Below the pieces are notes generated by a model, which was given only the letters and a program-made list of their open reading frames with translations, ran no database searches and was not told the origin of the DNA. A stretch of 64,000 bases of DNA from assembly GCA_963924555.1 (NCBI GenBank), contig OZ004587.1, positions 4,340,001 to 4,404,000 of the forward strand. The letters are read 5' to 3'. Positions 9,290 through 20,000 of the stretch are shown here, piece by piece. The first letter of the stretch is position 1. Each line of letters opens with the position of its first letter. The DNA comes from Crambe crambe (Eukaryota; Porifera; Demospongiae; Poecilosclerida; Crambeidae). Made by a program: the position numbers and the translations under genes.

Positions 9290-12085
9290 AAACCGGCATC
9301 TATTGTCGACCGTTTTAGCACCTATTATCGACTACTTAGTATACAGAAAGTCTACGGTAGTAAACAAATGTAAAAGGAGTCAAGAAATGGCTGCATTGAA
9401 AAATATATGGGGAAAACTCTAGAGAGAAAACAGGACTTCAACATATTTATTGACTGCAGTATGAAAGTAAGTTACTACCCATTGTCATTGGCTCTGAAAG
9501 ATCGCTTAAAGCTATCGAATTAGAGTCGAATTTGGTGCTTGTTTAGTGGGTGATTCTGTAGGAATATGTAACACAGACCAATGAAGACTGTCCGAAAAGT
9601 ATCATCAAAAAGGAGAGCTTCTGCAGCAGTTCCATTCTACCGTTAGATTGTGAAGCGGTTTATGATTGAAAAACTTCATTCATTTTTTGTTATGATGATG
9701 TATAAATAGTATAACAGTATCTTTTTAAGGGCCCTAACATGTAGTGGAGCAAAACTGAAAGAAAGAATGGAACGGAGAATGATTGATATTAGGGTTAGGG
9801 TGGGGATAATGGTGGTCGATTAATGATTTCATAGTTGACATAATAGATTCGCATAGCAAAATTTCTATCCAATTGTGATTCATATGACGTTATAGAGGAT
9901 GAAATTGTTTTTAGTTGTTTCCATTTAGCAGAATATAAATATCAACATGTGCTATAATATTACTTTACTTACTAAAATATCAAAGTGTTCCTCATGTTCA
10001 GCTCTATAAGCACACCAGAGTTATTATTATAAAAAACTATCTTTCTATCTTTCACATTTCAATCATTCAGATCAGAGCTCCTTTTATCATTTTAAGTTGA
10101 GAGCATGTCCAAAGCTATGTGTAAACACTGCCTTCAGTTCTATCTGTTGAATTTTAGCTGCTATACCGCCTTAACTCTAGCCATTGTGCTGAAGCCATCA
10201 TAGCTTTGGCCTTGTAATTTGCTATTTCAAATGCATCATTAGTGGAAAGAAGGTTGAACTCTTGATTAGATTCAAAATTCATATGTACCTACCTTATCAC
10301 CAAAGTAGGTTTGGATTTTCATCCACCATGATTGTGAATCATGGATGTCACTAAGAACACTACTGACATGACATAATGTTTGTTTGTTTTGAAATGAATA
10401 TCCTCCAACTTGTTCTAACCACTTACAAGAGGTGGGTGGTCTTTAGCCCTAAGATCAAGCAATAATATTGCTTCATCGTGGCCTTGTAAAGCAAGACCTT
10501 GTATTGATAAATACCTCACACTGATAGTAGAATATCTCTGCATGGCTAAGTGTTTTCAATGTGTGAGCAGAACTTCAAAGTCTGATTTTATCGTTTTTGG
10601 CCATTTTACTGATTTATTATCCACAGCTCTTTAGCTCTCTACTACGCATAATTATTTCAAAGCTATGAAACATGAGGAACAGCTCCATGAATGCTCCACA
10701 TAGCTAGTGTCCATTAGTATTTTAATTTTGTAGAGCCTTGTTCCCAGGCCCATTAAAATAGGACCTGATATACACCGATTGCACATGGACAAGATTAAGT
10801 TGTCATAATGACAGCCACGTGGTTATTATGACATACGTAGTAATCAATACTATCCTGATTCCTTTCTGACACAGCAGGCTTGTCGAGAGCATCCCTCCAC
10901 CTAGACATGAACAGGGCCTTAGGATCACAAAAGAAGTGAGTCTGAAGCAAGTGATACCGCTCTGAGATGAGATGACCACTGATTTCACGCCTCTCTTTCT
11001 AAGAGTTTCAACCTGGTCAACTGTCAGTGTGATGAATGGAGATGCTACCAGCACAGCACCGGTCTTCTGACTGCCAGCCAGGAAGCAAGCCAGCCAGCCA
11101 GCCATGAACACTTGGTAATCTGGTTCACGAGACTACCTGTGGGGAGACACACCTCTCCCCTCGTAAATGGCAGGCGCTGCTCTTCTTTCAAAGCAAGAAT
11201 GAACCAAACTTCTCTGAAAACGATCAACCTCTGTCAGAGCTTGATCAAACTCAGAATTGTCAGTTAACCATAGACTTTTCTTATACTAAGTGGTCGATAA
11301 TAAGTGCTGCAATGGATAAGTGCTGCAATGGTTGATAATAAATGCTGCAATGATTGATAATAGGTGCTGCAATGGTTGATAATTAATGGTCCGTCGTAGC
11401 CCCACCCTTTTTCTCCCGATCATAACCCCCGCCCAATGTGCTAACGTTTTGGCATAGGGTTGTGGCCAGCAACTAGTGCACCATACTTATCCTCATTGTC
11501 CTTATTATCCTTGCCACCAACGACTTCTTTGACTGCCTATCCCTTGAGGAGTTATCTTGGTAAGTTTTTTGGTAACCTGCCATTATCTTTTCCTTTTAGA
11601 TTGCCTATTTTTATTGGTTTGCCTACTTTCTTTCCTTTCTTTCGGATAAGTTTGGGGGTATTTTGGGTCCAGTATCTGGGCCCATTGGTCCTACTAGCCA
11701 CAACCCGAAGTCACGTCTAACGACGGAATAAGGTATTGGCAACAACACCATCACATGTGGGCTGGGTATGATTCCATCCAAGGGTGGGTGGGTGGAATAG
11801 AGAACTGCACTTGCTTGTTCCAGCAATGATAGCTACTGCTGCCCTGCTTTCGCGCACTTTTTTCAATCCCTCTGCACATGCCCAGTGATAAACCAATCTC
11901 TGCCTTGTGCACCAGCTACTGGCCCCTCCCCATACTCCTCCCATTAACTACGTTTGAATCTGTGGGATTAAACTTCATTAAGTGCTGCAATGGTTGATAA
12001 TAAGTGCTGCAATGATTGATAATAGGCACTGCAATGGTTGATAATAAGTGCTGCAATGGATGCTGGTCAATAATCGACAACTTAC
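9290..12085. repeat. Composite repeat region with CGATAATA-type minisatellite ends
   Basis: The left edge has 'agcacctattatcgacta'. The right side has two arrays of a roughly 20-24 bp unit (GTGCTGCAATGGTTGATAAT), at about 11288-11385 and 11975-12070, in the opposite orientation. Inside are a block shared with 16795-17235 (9600-10130), another block shared with 14.8, 42.4 and 61.7 kb (10080-10560), and a RecQ-like fragment. It reads as nested mobile elements, perhaps one larger element with subterminal repeats; exact ends are unresolved. Confidence 0.45.
10803..11230 (-). pseudogene. RecQ-like helicase fragment, copy 1
   Basis: On the minus strand, pieces read LKEEQRLPFTRG...VCLPTGS, then an Ala/Trp-rich stretch, then VLVASPFITLTVDQVETLRKRG. 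These resemble the RecQ region from the Q-motif and Walker A to motif Ia (SPL..L..DQV..L...G). The frame changes between the Walker A piece and motif Ia, and the GKSLCYQ part present in copy 2 is missing. Non-functional debris of a repeated helicase-bearing sequence. RecQ attribution is from motif memory. Confidence 0.6.
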
Positions 12086-12429
12086 ACTACATGAGCAGCT
12101 AATAGTTAGCTATGTCAAACTGATATTCTTCTTGACTTTCTATACCATACATCCTGACCACTCTCAGAGAGCACTTAAGTACAATTCTTCAACTCAATAC
12201 AGCAAAATTGGCATTTACTTATGAAAATGGTAGAATTACCCAACAATGAGTCTTAAGTAAAATTTTCTTTCATGCTCTGCACAGGAGGGGGCACATCTCC
12301 CTCTCGCACCCTTCCCCTCACTGTAGCCTACGGCCACATATAGATCCACTTTTCCTTTGCCCCCTCTTTTTTCTACACCCCAAGTTTGCGCCCCGCCCCC
12401 CCTACCAAATTTCTGCATACAGCTCAACA

Positions 12430-13400
12430 GAAATTTTGAGAGGCATAATACACGTTTTAATGTGGTAGTTTATGCTGTCATCAATAATAATTACGTATGC
12501 CAATAATTATCTTTATGTGCTTGTACATCAGTTCAAAAGTCAATTGATAATGCATATGCATTTTACTCACTTCATGACAACAAAGCTAAGGTAAGGAAGA
12601 GTGGCTCGATACACCAAAGTACTTTAATTTTCAGCTATGGGCTCAACTCAACAATGAATCTCGACACTCCAAGGGTCCGACAACAAGCAAGGTACCAGAT
12701 ACTGCACAGGGAGAGCCTCATTGAATGAAGAAGAGCACAGTATAGGCTTAGCTAGAAGAAATCAGCCCAATTACACAAAATTATGATTGTCAGATTACCT
12801 GCAGCATGTTGAAGAATATTAGCTAATAACATGTGCTCTGATCACTATAATTGACAGCAATGTGTCCTGTCCTACAGATTTCATAGATGGAAAGTTGGAA
12901 ATTCTTAGCCTCCTTCAATGGGCATCTAACATGACCTCACATGCAATAATTGCTTATGACAGTACTGTGTACCCAGTTTGCTGAACAGAGACACATCATC
13001 ATTAGGGAAGTCTACATGCAACCCTTTCCTCCACTTCATCCACATATTAATCATTAATAGTACACTATACCTAAGTTACGGGCAATAATTGTATGACCAC
13101 GTTTTAATATCAAAGTATTCCTCATGTCCAGCTCTTTAAGATGATTAATAAAGCACACCAGACTTATGATTAATTTGAAAATAATCTTTTAATCTTTCGC
13201 ATTTCAATCTTTCAGATCAGAACTCCTATTAATTGTATCATTTATGCTTAAGTAGCAATGTGTAAAGACTGCCTTCTTTTCTGTCTGTTGAATTTTAACT
13301 GCTACACCACCTTTAACTCTATAGCCATCATAGCATTGGCCTTGTATTTTATAATTTACTATTTCAAAATGCAAAAAGATAATAGATGCTATGTACAACA
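12430..13400. repeat. Dispersed repeat block (also near 43.7-44.5 and 63.0-63.8 kb)
   Basis: 'gagaggcataatacac', 'tgtgcttgtacatcagttca' and 'aacagagacacatcatcatt' all recur at 43.7-44.4 kb. At 63.0-63.4 kb the first part is direct, while 63.57-63.93 kb carries the later part as reverse complement. No gene is supported; short frames inside differ between copies. Confidence 0.6.
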
Positions 13401-13654
13401 AGTGAGCGCAAAAAAGTAAAGTAGGGATAGCCATAAATATAGCTCCATTATTTAATACTATTTCTATTTCAGTAACCACGCCTATATCCAACTTAAATCC
13501 CTACTTCACTCCCACCAGTGAATCAAGTAACCACCAAACTCAAGAATAACAGCAATATTACAATATTACGCTTGTTCCTTGAACATTTGAATAAAGTTAG
13601 ACCTTCAATTAAATTTACGGTAGAGTTAGAGAAAGATGGTAAACTTCCCTTAAA

Positions 13655-14410
13655 TTCTTAGATTGTTTATTAGAGGTAGACAATGATGGTAAAATTTTAT
13701 CTACAGTATATAGGAAACAGACACACACAGATAGGTATTTCAATTATAGATCACACCATCCAATACATGTAAAAAGGGGAGTTATTAAAAGCTTATATGA
13801 TAGAGCCACGAGGGTTACTACACATGAAGAGGACTTAGTTAAGGAACATACGCATCTTAAAAAAGTTTTTGTTAATAATGATTACCCAGAAGCCTTTCTC
13901 TCTGCAACTTTAAATCCCGTAGCACCAAAACCTAGGGAAGATAATAGTAATAGGGAAGAAAGAAAAAAACAAATAATAATTCCATATGTTAAAGGTCTTA
14001 GTGAAGACATTAGGAGGGTTTGCAGAAAATTTGATGTTAAGGTTGTTTTTAGATCAGGGGTTAGTTTGAGATCCAAACTTTCTAAGGTTAAGGATAAGTT
14101 GCCATCTGACCAAAATTCTAATGTTGTTTACAGGGTACCTTGTAGTTGTGGAAAATTTTACATTGGTGGAACGGTGAGAAGGCTGGAAACTAGGTTGAAG
14201 GAGCATAAGGAAGCTTGCCTACGAGGAGAACAAGAAAAGTCTGCAGTTGCTGATCATGCCTGGAGTAGTCATCATCCTATATTATGGAAGGAAGCTTCAG
14301 TTGTAGATCAAGCTAGGACTAGGAAGGAGCTGCTTCTAAAAGAAGCACTTCACATTAGTTTAACTTCAGAAGAACAGTGTTTTAATAGGGATGTAGGTCT
14401 AGAACTTTAA
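13655..14410 (+). pseudogene. PLE reverse-transcriptase tail plus GIY-YIG nuclease ORF
   Basis: Open for about 250 codons without an ATG at its head. It includes the post-catalytic RT region (HTDRYFNYRSHHPIHVKRG) and a GIY-YIG fold with the usual Y-x-G and an Arg on the following helix (RRLETRLKEH). The PLE endonuclease nicks target DNA during insertion. It is truncated and separated by a frameshift from the preceding RT fragment, so it is scored as a pseudogene. Confidence 0.78.
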
Positions 14411-14712
14411 GGAAATAGTGTTTTATAACTCTGGGTAATGGCACGCTATAACATAATATCCATAGGCGTATGCATGTGCGTTGTCAAGATAACAAGCGTA
14501 AATTTATAAGGTCGTTTCTGTGTGCATTTTTAGTATCACCCTGATGAAGGCTAGAGTATTCTGGTCGAAACGTTGGTGGTTTGTTTCATAAGCTAATTAC
14601 TAATTACGCTTGTTGAAATAGTGTTTATGACTTCTGGTAATGACATGCTATTGACATGGTAACATAATATCCATAGGTGTATGCATGTGCGTTGTCTAGA
14701 TAACAAGCGTAG
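14404..14712. repeat. Direct repeats flanking the PLE 3' end
   Basis: 14413-14500 ('aatagtgttttataactctg' onward, ending 'gataacaagcgta') and about 14622-14712 ('aatagtgtttatgacttctg' to 'gataacaagcgta') are about 85-90% alike by eye and about 210 bp apart. Related text flanks the other PLE tails. This fits the pseudo-LTR organisation known for Penelope elements. Confidence 0.6.
14536..14579 (+). ncRNA. Hammerhead-ribozyme-like motif in PLE 3' region
   Basis: The core CTGATGA (14541-14547) and GAAA (14567-14570) are separated by an 8 bp stem II (GGCTAGAG / TTCTGGTC, with three G-U pairs). Stem I is TCACC before the core pairing with GGTGG after CGTT. Stem III is the two-base-pair palindrome ACGT, followed by U as H17, so cleavage would fall between 14574 and 14575. 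Very short stem III is characteristic of Penelope hammerheads that act as dimers. One blemish is an A-C mismatch at the base of stem II. Activity is untested. Confidence 0.6.
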
Positions 14713-14749
14713 CTCTATGGTATATGGTTTGTTTCAAGAGTTATGATTA

Positions 14750-15420
14750 TTAAAAACAATCTTTCACATTTCAATCATTTAGATAAGAGCTCCTTTTAAT
14801 GTATCATTTGTGCTCAATTCGAGGGCATGTCTAAAGCAATGTGTAAAGACTGCCTTCATTTCTATCTGTTGAATTTTAGCTGCTACACCACCTTTAACTC
14901 TAGCCATTGTGCTGCAGCCATCACAGCATTGATCTTGTATTTTATAATTGGCTATTTCAAAATGCATCATTATACTAAACTCTTCACCACTGGATTCAAA
15001 ATTACATATGTACCCATCTTATCACAAAAGTAAATCAGTGGTTTCATGGATGTCACTAAGAAGCTTCGTCAAAACTCTACATGACATAATTTCTTTATCC
15101 TTCAGCTTTGTTCTAATCACTTACAAGAGGTGGGTGGTCTTCAGCCCTAAGACCAAGCAATATTGCTTCAATGTGGCCTTGTAAACCAAGACCCTGTCAC
15201 ACTGATATTGAAATATCTCTGCATGGCTTCTTCAATGTTTTGTGAGCAGAACTGCAACATCTGATAACACTAATTTTTGTCCTCATCCAATTTATTACTT
15301 TTTTGGCCTTTTTCTATTCATTATCCACACTTTTTATTGATTCATTATCCACATCCTTTTGGCTCTCTACTGCACATATTTCAAAGCTATGAAGCATGAG
15401 GAACAGCTCCTAGTGTTTAA
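14750..15420 (+). repeat. Dispersed repeat unit A (also 42355-43080, 61670-62390)
   Basis: Near-identical over more than 600 bp to the two other copies, from 'tttcacatttcaatcattta' to 'gaggaacagctcctagtgtt', and partly to 10080-10680, 13130-13390 and 17170-17240. In three places it is preceded by PLE 3' sequence. A frame of about 100 codons (MSKAMCKDC...) opens in the copies but looks incidental. Confidence 0.7.
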
Positions 15421-15424
15421 GATG

Positions 15425-16790
15425 CACCAGAATATATATATATTTTAGACCATCTTTCAATCTTTCAGATCAGAACTCATTTTAACGGTATCATTTGCAC
15501 TGGAAAGAAGGTTGTATATCCAAAGGAACTCTTCACTAGTTTGATCTACCTACCTTACCACTTAAGTTGCTCTTCATTGGATACATCAGTGGTTTCATCC
15601 ACCATGATTGTTAGAAAGGAGAGTCATGGATGATACTAAGAAGCTTCCTCAGAACACTACTTTTTTTATTGGTATTCATGTGAAATGAATTTCTTCCAGC
15701 TTTGTTCTAACCACTTAACAAGAGGTGGGGGTCTTCAACCCTAAGACCAAGCAATATTTCTTCATTGTGGCCACATAAAGCAAGACCCTGTCTTGGTAAA
15801 TACCACACACTGATATTAGATTGGCTTCTTGTTTTGAACATCTGAAAACATGTTGCAAACTATTTTGTCCTTTTCCAATTTGAAATCACCCACACAAATC
15901 TGGACATTTTTTATAAAACAGTAAAGATTTCTAAATTGTGCACTTAACATATTCAAAACATGGACTGATACCCTATAATTATATCTCCATCTTGAACTAT
16001 TGTATTCAATAGCCAGAGCGAGTCACACATTGAGTACCTAATCTAATTCTGGTCTCAAATTTGAGTACCCATTCTAATTCAAGACTCCAATTAGAGTACC
16101 TAATCTTACCCAGATCTCTAATTTGAGTACCAATTCTTACTCAAATTTGAGTGTGTATCTAATTCAGGACTCAAATTTGAGTACACGTTCTAATTCAGGA
16201 CTCACTTTTTAAGGACTCAAATTAGAATACCTAATCTTATCCAGTTATCAAATTTGAGTACCTAGTCGAATTTATGTCTCAAATTAGAGTATTCAAGACT
16301 TAAATTTGAGTACCTACTTAGACTCAAAAATTAGAGTACCCAGTACTCCAATTCAAGTACCTATTTTAATTCAGGACTCAAATTATGTACTTAATCTTGT
16401 ACCTAATCTTACTTACTTGGACTCTTATTTGAATACTTGATCAAAACTCAGGGCTTGTATCTTTCAATAATGGCTCATACATACAGTATATAAGGGATAT
16501 GTGTATGTGTATGTATGTTCTAACATACACTGCACTTCATTTTTGTCCTTGTCTTGCTCCACATCCCCTAGTAGTTTATATGAGAAGGCACAAACAAGGG
16601 ACTCTTCTAGTGAAGAACATATCACTATTAGAATCAGAGCTCAAGATAATCAGCATCACCTTGTTTTATACTGAAAACATGAAATACTAGCCAAATAAAT
16701 ACAAAGAGTGCGCATTAATTGACCCCATAAACTATGAATAAGTTATGTGTGTAGTTACACCGACTACAGGTTAATTTCGATATTGTCATA
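15425..16790 (+). repeat. Dispersed repeat unit B with minisatellite (also 44500-45905)
   Basis: From 'ccatctttcaatctttcaga' through the CTCAAATTTGAG array to 'tgtgtagttacaccgacta', this parallels 44.5-45.9 kb in the same order and strand. It is a segmental copy of a repeat mosaic rather than a single recognisable transposon. No gene. Confidence 0.65.
16022..16460. repeat. CTCAAATTTGAG minisatellite, array 2
   Basis: Same degenerate unit as 107-600, with many 'caaatttgagtacc' and 'ctaattcaggactc' alternations. Framed by 'gccagagcgagtcacacatt' on the left and 'tacttggactcttatttgaa' on the right, as in the array at 45110-45545. Confidence 0.75.
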
Positions 16791-16794
16791 ATTA

Positions 16795-17235
16795 AGGAGA
16801 GCTTCTGCAGCAGTTCCATTCCACATTAGATTGTGAAGCGGTTTATGATTGAAGAGCTTCATTCATTTTTGTTATGATGATGTATTTAATAGTATAACAG
16901 TATCTTTTTCAACGGGTGGTCGAAAATAGGTAATGGTGGTCGATTAATGATTTCATAGTTGACATAATAGATTCGCATAGCAAAATTTTTATCCATTATT
17001 GTGAGAAAAATAATTCATATGACGTTATAGAGGATGAAATTGTTTTTAGTTGTTTCCATTTAGCAGAATATAACTATCAACATGTGCTATAATAATACTT
17101 CACTTACTAAAATATCAAAGTGTTCCTCATGTTCAGCTCTAAGCACACCAGAGTTATTATTATCTTTCTATCTTTCACATTTCAATCATTTAGATCAGAG
17201 CTCCTTTTATCATTTTAAGTTGAGAGCATATCCAA
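16795..17235 (+). repeat. Repeat copy matching 9600-10130
   Basis: 'gagcttctgcagcagttcca', 'tggtggtcgattaatgattt' and 'gaggatgaaattgtttttag' occur in both copies in order. It leads directly into the second RecQ-like fragment, as the first copy does after an extra inserted block, so both belong to one repeat family. Confidence 0.65.
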
Positions 17236-17338
17236 AGACATAGTGTCCATTAGTGTTTTAATCTTGTAGAGCCTCGTTCCCAGGCCCATTAAAATAGGGC
17301 CTGATATACACCGATTGCACATGGACAAGATTAAGTTG

Positions 17339-17790
17339 TCATAATGACAGCCACGTGGTTATTATGTCAATACTATCCTGATTCCTTTCTGACACAGCAG
17401 GCTTGTCGAGAGCATCCCTCCACCTAGATGAACAGGGCTTTAGGATCACAAAAGAAGTAAGTCTGAAGCAAGTGATGCCGCTCTGAGATGTGATGACCAC
17501 TGATTTCATGCCTCTCTTTCTAAGAGTTTCAACCTGGTCAACTGTCAGTGTGATGAATGGAGATGCTACCAGCACAGCGCTGGTCTTCTGACTGCCAGCC
17601 AGGAAGCAAGCCAGCCAGCCAGCCATGAACACTTGGTAGCACAGACTCTTCCCGACGTCTGGTTCATGAGACTACCTGTGGGGAGACACACACGAAGACA
17701 TCTCTCCCCTTGTAAATGGCAGGCGCTGCTCTTCTTTCGAAACAAGAATGAACCCTTCTTCTCTGAAAACGATCAACCACACCCATTATT
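17339..17790 (-). pseudogene. RecQ-like helicase fragment, copy 2
   Basis: On the minus strand this copy keeps the Walker A remnant GKSLCYQVF (about 17654-17628), followed in frame by the SPFITLTVDQVETLRKRG motif Ia region. Upstream, SKEEQRLPFTRG is recognisable but out of frame, with a stop between. Flanking sequence on both sides matches copy 1, so the helicase piece travelled with the repeat. No intact domain remains. Confidence 0.65.
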
Positions 17791-17891
17791 CTTACATAAT
17801 AGTAATGGTATATGGATGATATTATGATATAGGCACTGGAATGCCAGGGCATTTTAGCACATGCACGATCAGTGTATACCAGGCCCTATTT

Positions 17892-17914
17892 CCCCCCCCC
17901 CCCCCCCCCCCCCC
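17892..17914. repeat. C23 homopolymer
   Basis: A run of 23 cytosines on the plus strand, similar to those at 9052-9074 and 43149-43168 and to a G27 run at 55019-55045. Length is probably unstable and assembly-sensitive. Confidence 0.9.
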
Positions 17915-18228
17915 ATAATAGGCCTGCGAACAATGCTAAGAGAAAACCAACATGATCATTACCTCCAATCACATGCATTTACTAAGAAGTTAGTGGTGGA
18001 GTTACGAACTAGATTCAGAGAGAAGCTAGTTTCTCACCTCCTGGCAAAATCCAGAGATGAGTAACAATGTGCCGAAGGTAGAAACTGTTTGTGCACATTC
18101 TTCAAGCGCACGAGCTGGAAAATCTACCTTAGTTTTGGCATGACTCAGCTGTTGCATTCTCCATGCATAAAGCTTTCATGGCAGACACACTTTGGTCAGA
18201 GTTTAGTTAAGGATCATAGTTTCGATTG

Positions 18229-19262
18229 GGTAACTGACATGAAAAAATTATTTCTCAGTTTATTACATTTTTGGGTTGTTTTGTATGCCTACATTACTGG
18301 GAAGAAATATGAGAAGCATTGGTGGAAGTCTCACTGAGAAAATAGCAGTAGAAGTTGGCCATTTCATTTATATCCTGTTTGGGGCGGGGCTTACTTGTGA
18401 TGTCATAGAGGGAACTCATTGTACAATCTCTATTGAAAATAATAGAAATGTTGGAGTCTGTGTTTCACATAAGGTTTGATACTTCCATTCCAAAGTTTGC
18501 ACTAACAAATGCTAGGGTATGTTAAAGGCTGTAACAAAATTTAAAGTCCATGCCTCTGATCAAAGGTGAGCTATCCTTCACTACATACAAGATGTAAAAA
18601 CAGGCTTTCTGAGCTGAGGCCAATCTAAGTATGCTGTAGGTAGGGGCCTAAAAGTCTTAGATAGACTTACTGGAGTATGTGTGAGCTGTCTTAGATATGT
18701 GTGAGCTATACAGCACAAAGATGATGCCTAATGGCTAGGCTAGCTGGCTAGTCAGCTTGTATGCTTAGTTTGACAACCAGTAGGTATGATGCCTTGTGCT
18801 GTATAGCTCACACATGCTCCAGTAAGTCTATCTGAGAATTCTAGCCCCCTACCTACAGCATAATAAGCTGGTCATCAGCTCTGAGAGCTTGTTTCTACAT
18901 TTTGAAGTGATTCTTTGGATATCTCACCTTTGGTAATAGTCATGAACTTCAAATTTTGGTATAACTTTTAGCATACTCTAAGATTAACTTGTGCAAAGTT
19001 TGGAGGGAATACACTGAACCATGTGTGAAATACAGACTCCAGCATTTGTATTATTTTCAATAGAGATTGTACAATGAGTTCCCTCTATGACATCACAAGT
19101 AAGCCCCGCCCCAAACAGGATGTAAATGAAATGGCCAACTTCTACTGCTATTTTCTCAGTGAAATTTCAACCAATGCTTGTCATATTTCTTCCCAGTAAT
19201 GTAGGCATACAAAACAACCCAAAAATGTAATAAACAGAAATGATTTTTTCATGTCAGTTACC
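18229..19262. repeat. Foldback element, about 1.03 kb, arms about 500 bp
   Basis: The left arm ('ggtaactgacatgaaaaaat', 'ggggcggggcttacttgtga', 'ctcattgtacaatctctatt') is mirrored by the right arm ('aatagagattgtacaatgag', 'tcacaagtaagccccgcccc', 'catgtcagttacc'). Pairing continues inward through 'agatagacttactggag' / 'ctccagtaagtctatct' to a short centre near 18757. Arms differ by scattered substitutions and small indels, suggesting some age. No transposase frame; a non-autonomous foldback or large hairpin element. Confidence 0.8.
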
Positions 19263-19271
19263 GAATATTAT

Positions 19272-19618
19272 TACATAGGCGTAGGAAGATGATTTAGAGC
19301 ATGAGGGCACCAATCATATGTAATAAGAGGGTTTCATCTAGGAATTTCACCTTGGGGGGAAGCTCGCTGCACATGGCCATCAAGCCAGGGGAGGGTGCGG
19401 TAGGGAGACGTGTCCCCTCCCGCAAAGCCAAAAAATGCTTACTACTCTAAAGTATCCCCCTTTGTAACAACCTGTGGTCACCAAGGGAGTAGCCTATAAA
19501 AAATATCTAACCTGCAGTCAGAATGAGTATAGTCGGTAACTCAGAGGGCATGGGGGCCAGGCCCCCACGAATAAAAGAGCATGGGGGCCATGGCCCCCAT
19601 GCTTCCTACGCCTATGTA
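19272..19618. repeat. MITE with TACATAGGCGTAGGAAG termini
   Basis: 17 bp perfect terminal inverted repeats: TACATAGGCGTAGGAAG at 19272-19288 and its complement at 19602-19618. The interior carries 'catgggggccatggccccc'-type palindromes and no coding frame of note. It abuts the foldback on the left and a minisatellite array on the right. Confidence 0.7.
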
Positions 19619-19647
19619 TTATTTCGGCTAACTGCCGTGTTTCTCCA

Positions 19648-20000
19648 GAGTGAGTTACACATTGAGTACCTAGGTAGTATCCATTCTAATTCAGAAATAT
19701 CTAATCCTCCAGGTCTCTATATAATTTGAGTACCAATTCTTACTCAAATTCGAGTACCTACTAATTCTGGTCTCAAATTTCAGTAGCTACTCTTATACAG
19801 GACTCTAATTGGAGTACCATTTTGTATTCAGTAATCATATTTGAGTACCTGTTCTAATGACTCAAATCAGGTCATAAATTTGAGTACCTAATATCCAGGA
19901 CTCTAATTCAAGTACCTATTCTAATTCAGGACTCCATATTTAATGTACCTAATCTTGTACCTAATCCAACTTACTTGGACTCAAATTAAATACTCGATTT
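19648..20000. repeat. CTCAAATTTGAG minisatellite, array 3
   Basis: A shorter, more decayed member of the same family, with units such as 'tactcaaattcgagtaccta' and 'ctaattcaggactccatatt'. It ends in the same 'tacttggactcaaatt' border as the other arrays. Confidence 0.7.

Larger units (their letters stand above)
13566..14735 (+). mobile_element. Penelope-like retroelement, 5'-truncated, copy 1
   Basis: The C-terminal part of a Penelope-type reverse transcriptase is followed by a GIY-YIG endonuclease domain. 13566-13650 encodes FLEHLNKVRPSIKFTVE and DGKLP. A frameshift near 13650 moves to the frame used from about 13655 to 14410 (FLDCLLEVDNDGK, TVYRKQTHTDRYFNY). The GIY-YIG part is VVYRVPCSCGKFYIGGTVRRLETRLKEHK (about 14120-14206), then an ADHAWSSHHP motif. 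The 3' region (14404-14735) contains two imperfect direct repeats flanking a hammerhead-like motif, like the terminal repeats of Penelope elements. The 5' truncation and frameshift mean it is dead as an autonomous element. Other pieces: 33210-33720 and two minus-strand tails. Confidence 0.82.

Noticed and set aside
14827-15033. Frame of about 70-100 codons (MSKAMCKDC...) repeated at 14827, 42441 and 61749
   Set aside because: The copies are nearly identical at nucleotide level as part of a dispersed repeat, so a shared frame is not evidence of selection. No domain, splice support or codon-position bias is visible.
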